A stretch of DNA of 24,337 bases from Methylomarinum sp964442675 (GTDB lineage: Bacteria; Pseudomonadota; Gammaproteobacteria; Methylococcales; Methylomonadaceae), in NCBI GenBank assembly GCA_964442675.1, contig CAYUAE010000012.1, forward strand, positions 1-24,337, read 5' to 3'. The notes beneath the pieces were generated by a model, which was given only the letters and a program-made list of their open reading frames with translations, had not been told where the DNA came from and made no database searches. Both the position numbers and the translations under genes were made by a program. Position 1 is the stretch's first letter. Every line of letters starts with the position of its first letter. Shown here one piece after another: positions 23,301-24,337 of this stretch.

Positions 23301-24337
23301 GGCATGTTGAATTAGCCGGTATCGCTGTGATTCAACAGCAAAATGCAGACGGTGAGTGGCTGCCCGAATGGCGTCCCTGGCCGGGCGAAAGCGTCTTGCT
23401 GAGCATCCGTAAACCGCAGGCCGTTGCCGGCGCAACGCTGACGATCGATGAATCGAAACTTAAAATAAAACCGGGAAAAAGAACCGAACAGCTTGAGTTT
23501 ACCATGCGGGTCAGAAGCTCTAAGGCCCAGCAGCACAAAATCACACTGCCGCCTGAGGCCGAGCTGCAAAGCGTGTTGATCGATGGCAGGCGGCAACCTA
23601 TCCGCCTGCAAGGACGAGAACTGCGCCTGCCGATCAGCCCCGGAGAACAAACCATCGCATTAAACTGGGTAACGCCTTTAGGCATCGCGCCCCTCTATAC
23701 AACACAGGTGATCGATTTGCAGCAGGCCAGTGTCAATCATCATATCAATCTGCAACCCGGGCAGGATCGCTGGATATTATTGACCTTAGGACCCGATTTT
23801 GGCCCGGCCACCCTGATTTGGGGTATCGTCATCGTACTCGCCGTTTTGGCCTTTGGTCTGGGACAATCGGGACTCACGCCCATCAAGCCCTGGCAATGGT
23901 TTTTATTGTTGCTGGGGTTAAGCCAGCTTCCGGTTGCAGCGGGTGTATTGGTGGTGTTTTGGTTATTGGCGCTGGGCATCCGCGGCCGGGCTAATGTGTT
24001 AGCCTTGCCCTATTTCAATTTTATTCAAATCTGTTTAGGTGTGTTGACCTTCACGGCGTTGGTGCTGTTGTTTATTGCTGTGCAACAAGGCTTGCTGGGC
24101 GTACCCGATATGCACATTGCCGGCAATCAGTCTACCGCATTCAATCTGAATTGGTATCAGGATCGCAATCCGCCGGTTTTACCTGTTGCGACGATTATTT
24201 CCGTGCCATTGCTGGTTTATCGCGGTTTAATGTTATTGTGGTCGCTATGGCTGGCGCATTCTTTACTGAATTGGTTGCAATGGGGATGGCAGTGTTTTTC
24301 AGCACAAGGATTGTGGAAAAAAGCGGCGCCCAAGCCT
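20348..24337 (+). CDS. Very large two-lobed envelope membrane protein of unknown function, 3' partial
   Basis: I translated this frame through to the window edge: 1330 codons with no stop, so the C-terminus lies outside. The start ATG has GGAGA five bases upstream. Lobe 1: signal peptide (1-18, ending ALA); C44/C56; a long, beta-rich-looking, Trp-rich exported region; about four membrane helices (470-556); a polar loop (557-665). Lobe 2: helix 669-689, then a second signal-like hydrophobic segment (704-721, ending SFA before DLPD); C742/C746; another beta-rich-looking region (750-1150); four helices (about 1153-1310). I recognise no enzymatic motif and no family. Composition resembles neighbouring genes, so there is no sign of recent transfer. 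A scaffold, transport or sensory envelope protein is possible. The coding call is firm; the function is unknown. Confidence 0.9.
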   Translation, partial: MRFFILLCLITLNQAALALTPEQVPEPLKPWIDWVTDEDKDFHCPFFYHRFKQKQCRWPGRLQLTLNDSGGRFSSRWTLYRDAWVILPGDDRHWPQKVRVNQKPLPVVKKNGKPAVFLSAGQHHIEGQFRWRRLPDHLGVYTDTGLIALTVNGKKIVDYSLKQDAIWLHQSKKADLMPPENRLQLQVFRKLIDDVPLQMETVLQLDVAGTPREVLLPHALLAGFIAVDLGSPLPARLENTGKLRIQLRPGQWTIRLKSLYPKDIKQLGLTFQDAAWPDYEIWSFQPNRALRLLEIKNVPAIDPSQTRLPAAWRHLPAYRLEQGDVMVFNVLRRGNPQPEPDKLTLKRRIWLDFAGTGYTIQDAIQGQLRRSWRLKTGPEMQLGQVKINGENQLITRLHEQEPAGVEVRQGHLNLLADSRIEGNISELSVSGWMQDFQQVSAELNIPPGWRLFYVGGVDNQPDSWVGRWTLLDLFMVLISALAVSRLWNKRWGALALVMLVLTAHEPDAPHFIWLNLLAVIALLRVLPEGGFARILRYYRHLSWLAMLIILIPFMIQQVRTAFYPQLEKPWQPVVPIRTLDISPMAGMDEARIAISEAMPKLSSRPLKKSRDFSAERKNKQAPLTQFDPHANLQTGPGLPQWQWRKTQLAWNGQVDYRQRLQLWFISPGMMFVLKWVQLLLIIALILRLLDMVRKPDKSILSGIKWMLILPLLFGAGSDSFADLPDRKLLQELKSRLLKAPECLPACAQIARMSLAIDAEKFAIDLTVHVQHDTAIPLPAQADHWMPGHVKLDGQESQILMRDKNGVLWAFVPAGIHQLQLAGISPRRDKFSLPLTLKPHYVETRQQGWQIQGVYADGQSDKVLQFKRLQRLEKSLESRVQPGELPAFIRIERTLNLGLDWTITTQLVRLNNSRAAVHIRYPLLAGESVTSAGIRVNNHHAELTLSGAQRRLIWQSILEKQDKIELKAAQTTQWTELWRARISPIWHVELAGIAVIQQQNADGEWLPEWRPWPGESVLLSIRKPQAVAGATLTIDESKLKIKPGKRTEQLEFTMRVRSSKAQQHKITLPPEAELQSVLIDGRRQPIRLQGRELRLPISPGEQTIALNWVTPLGIAPLYTTQVIDLQQASVNHHINLQPGQDRWILLTLGPDFGPATLIWGIVIVLAVLAFGLGQSGLTPIKPWQWFLLLLGLSQLPVAAGVLVVFWLLALGIRGRANVLALPYFNFIQICLGVLTFTALVLLFIAVQQGLLGVPDMHIAGNQSTAFNLNWYQDRNPPVLPVATIISVPLLVYRGLMLLWSLWLAHSLLNWLQWGWQCFSAQGLWKKAAPKP

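Noticed and set aside
21194..24000. Several - strand open frames (for example 21194-21442, 23312-23650, 23740-23979)
   Set aside because: All lie antisense to the continuous 1330-codon + strand frame, are short and look like no known protein.
1..24337. CRISPR array, transposon, prophage or defence system
   Set aside because: I saw no regularly spaced direct repeats, no transposase, integrase or phage genes, and no recognised defence proteins on either strand.

Overview
The window looks like ordinary chromosomal DNA from a gammaproteobacterium. The supporting set is DsbA/DsbB, a di-haem cytochrome c4 next to dsbA, EngB, RibA, ApaG/ApaH, a PpnN-type nucleosidase, Mpl and a bacterioferritin-associated-ferredoxin-like protein. 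The style of the gene set and two REP-like palindromic repeats recall Methylococcales-type gammaproteobacteria, but that is an impression and not proven here. There is no transposase, integrase, phage gene or CRISPR array, and coding density is high.

Layout. (1) Bases 1-5045, all on the + strand, form a tightly packed run. It holds a voltage-gated K+ channel with an RCK domain (5' end cut off), a stand-alone RCK/TrkA-like protein, dsbB, an exported SAM-methyltransferase-like protein, a Tim44-domain membrane protein and a second SAM-methyltransferase. A hairpin at 5040-5068 closes this run and also the convergent HD-GYP gene. (2) 5063-9825: an HD-GYP protein with a degenerate HD motif (- strand) is divergent from ribA (+). 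A Lon-like AAA+ protease (+) follows, with an inverted repeat over its ribosome binding site. Then come tRNA-Val(UAC) on the - strand and a small [2Fe-2S] protein. (3) 9872-11913: engB (-) is divergent from cytochrome c4 and dsbA (+). A REP-like inverted pair follows. (4) 12097-14909: two tandem, clearly paralogous diguanylate cyclases with coiled-coil N-termini. (5) 14981-15718: an uncharacterised polytopic membrane protein. (6) 15727-18277 (- strand): apaG-apaH-ppnN, translationally coupled by overlapping ends, a nucleotide and alarmone turnover operon. (7) 18364-20257 (+): an exported ankyrin-repeat protein whose end overlaps mpl. (8) 20348 to the end: one uninterrupted frame of 1330 codons with no stop inside the window. 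It encodes a very large envelope protein that I do not recognise, built as two similar halves (exported beta-rich-looking domain, then membrane helices).

How the genes fit together. Envelope and periplasm functions dominate: disulfide formation (DsbA, DsbB), c-type cytochrome, peptidoglycan recycling (Mpl), K+ flux, possible lipid methylation, and the giant membrane protein. Cyclic-di-GMP signalling is represented by two GGDEF proteins and one probably non-catalytic HD-GYP protein. Stress nucleotides are represented by ApaH and PpnN.

The most interesting items are the 1330-codon membrane protein, the split double-RCK arrangement behind the K+ channel, the HD-GYP protein without its HD pair, a palindrome spanning the putative divergent HD-GYP/ribA promoters, and the structured leader of the Lon-like protease. 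I found no convincing wholly new defence or mobile system.
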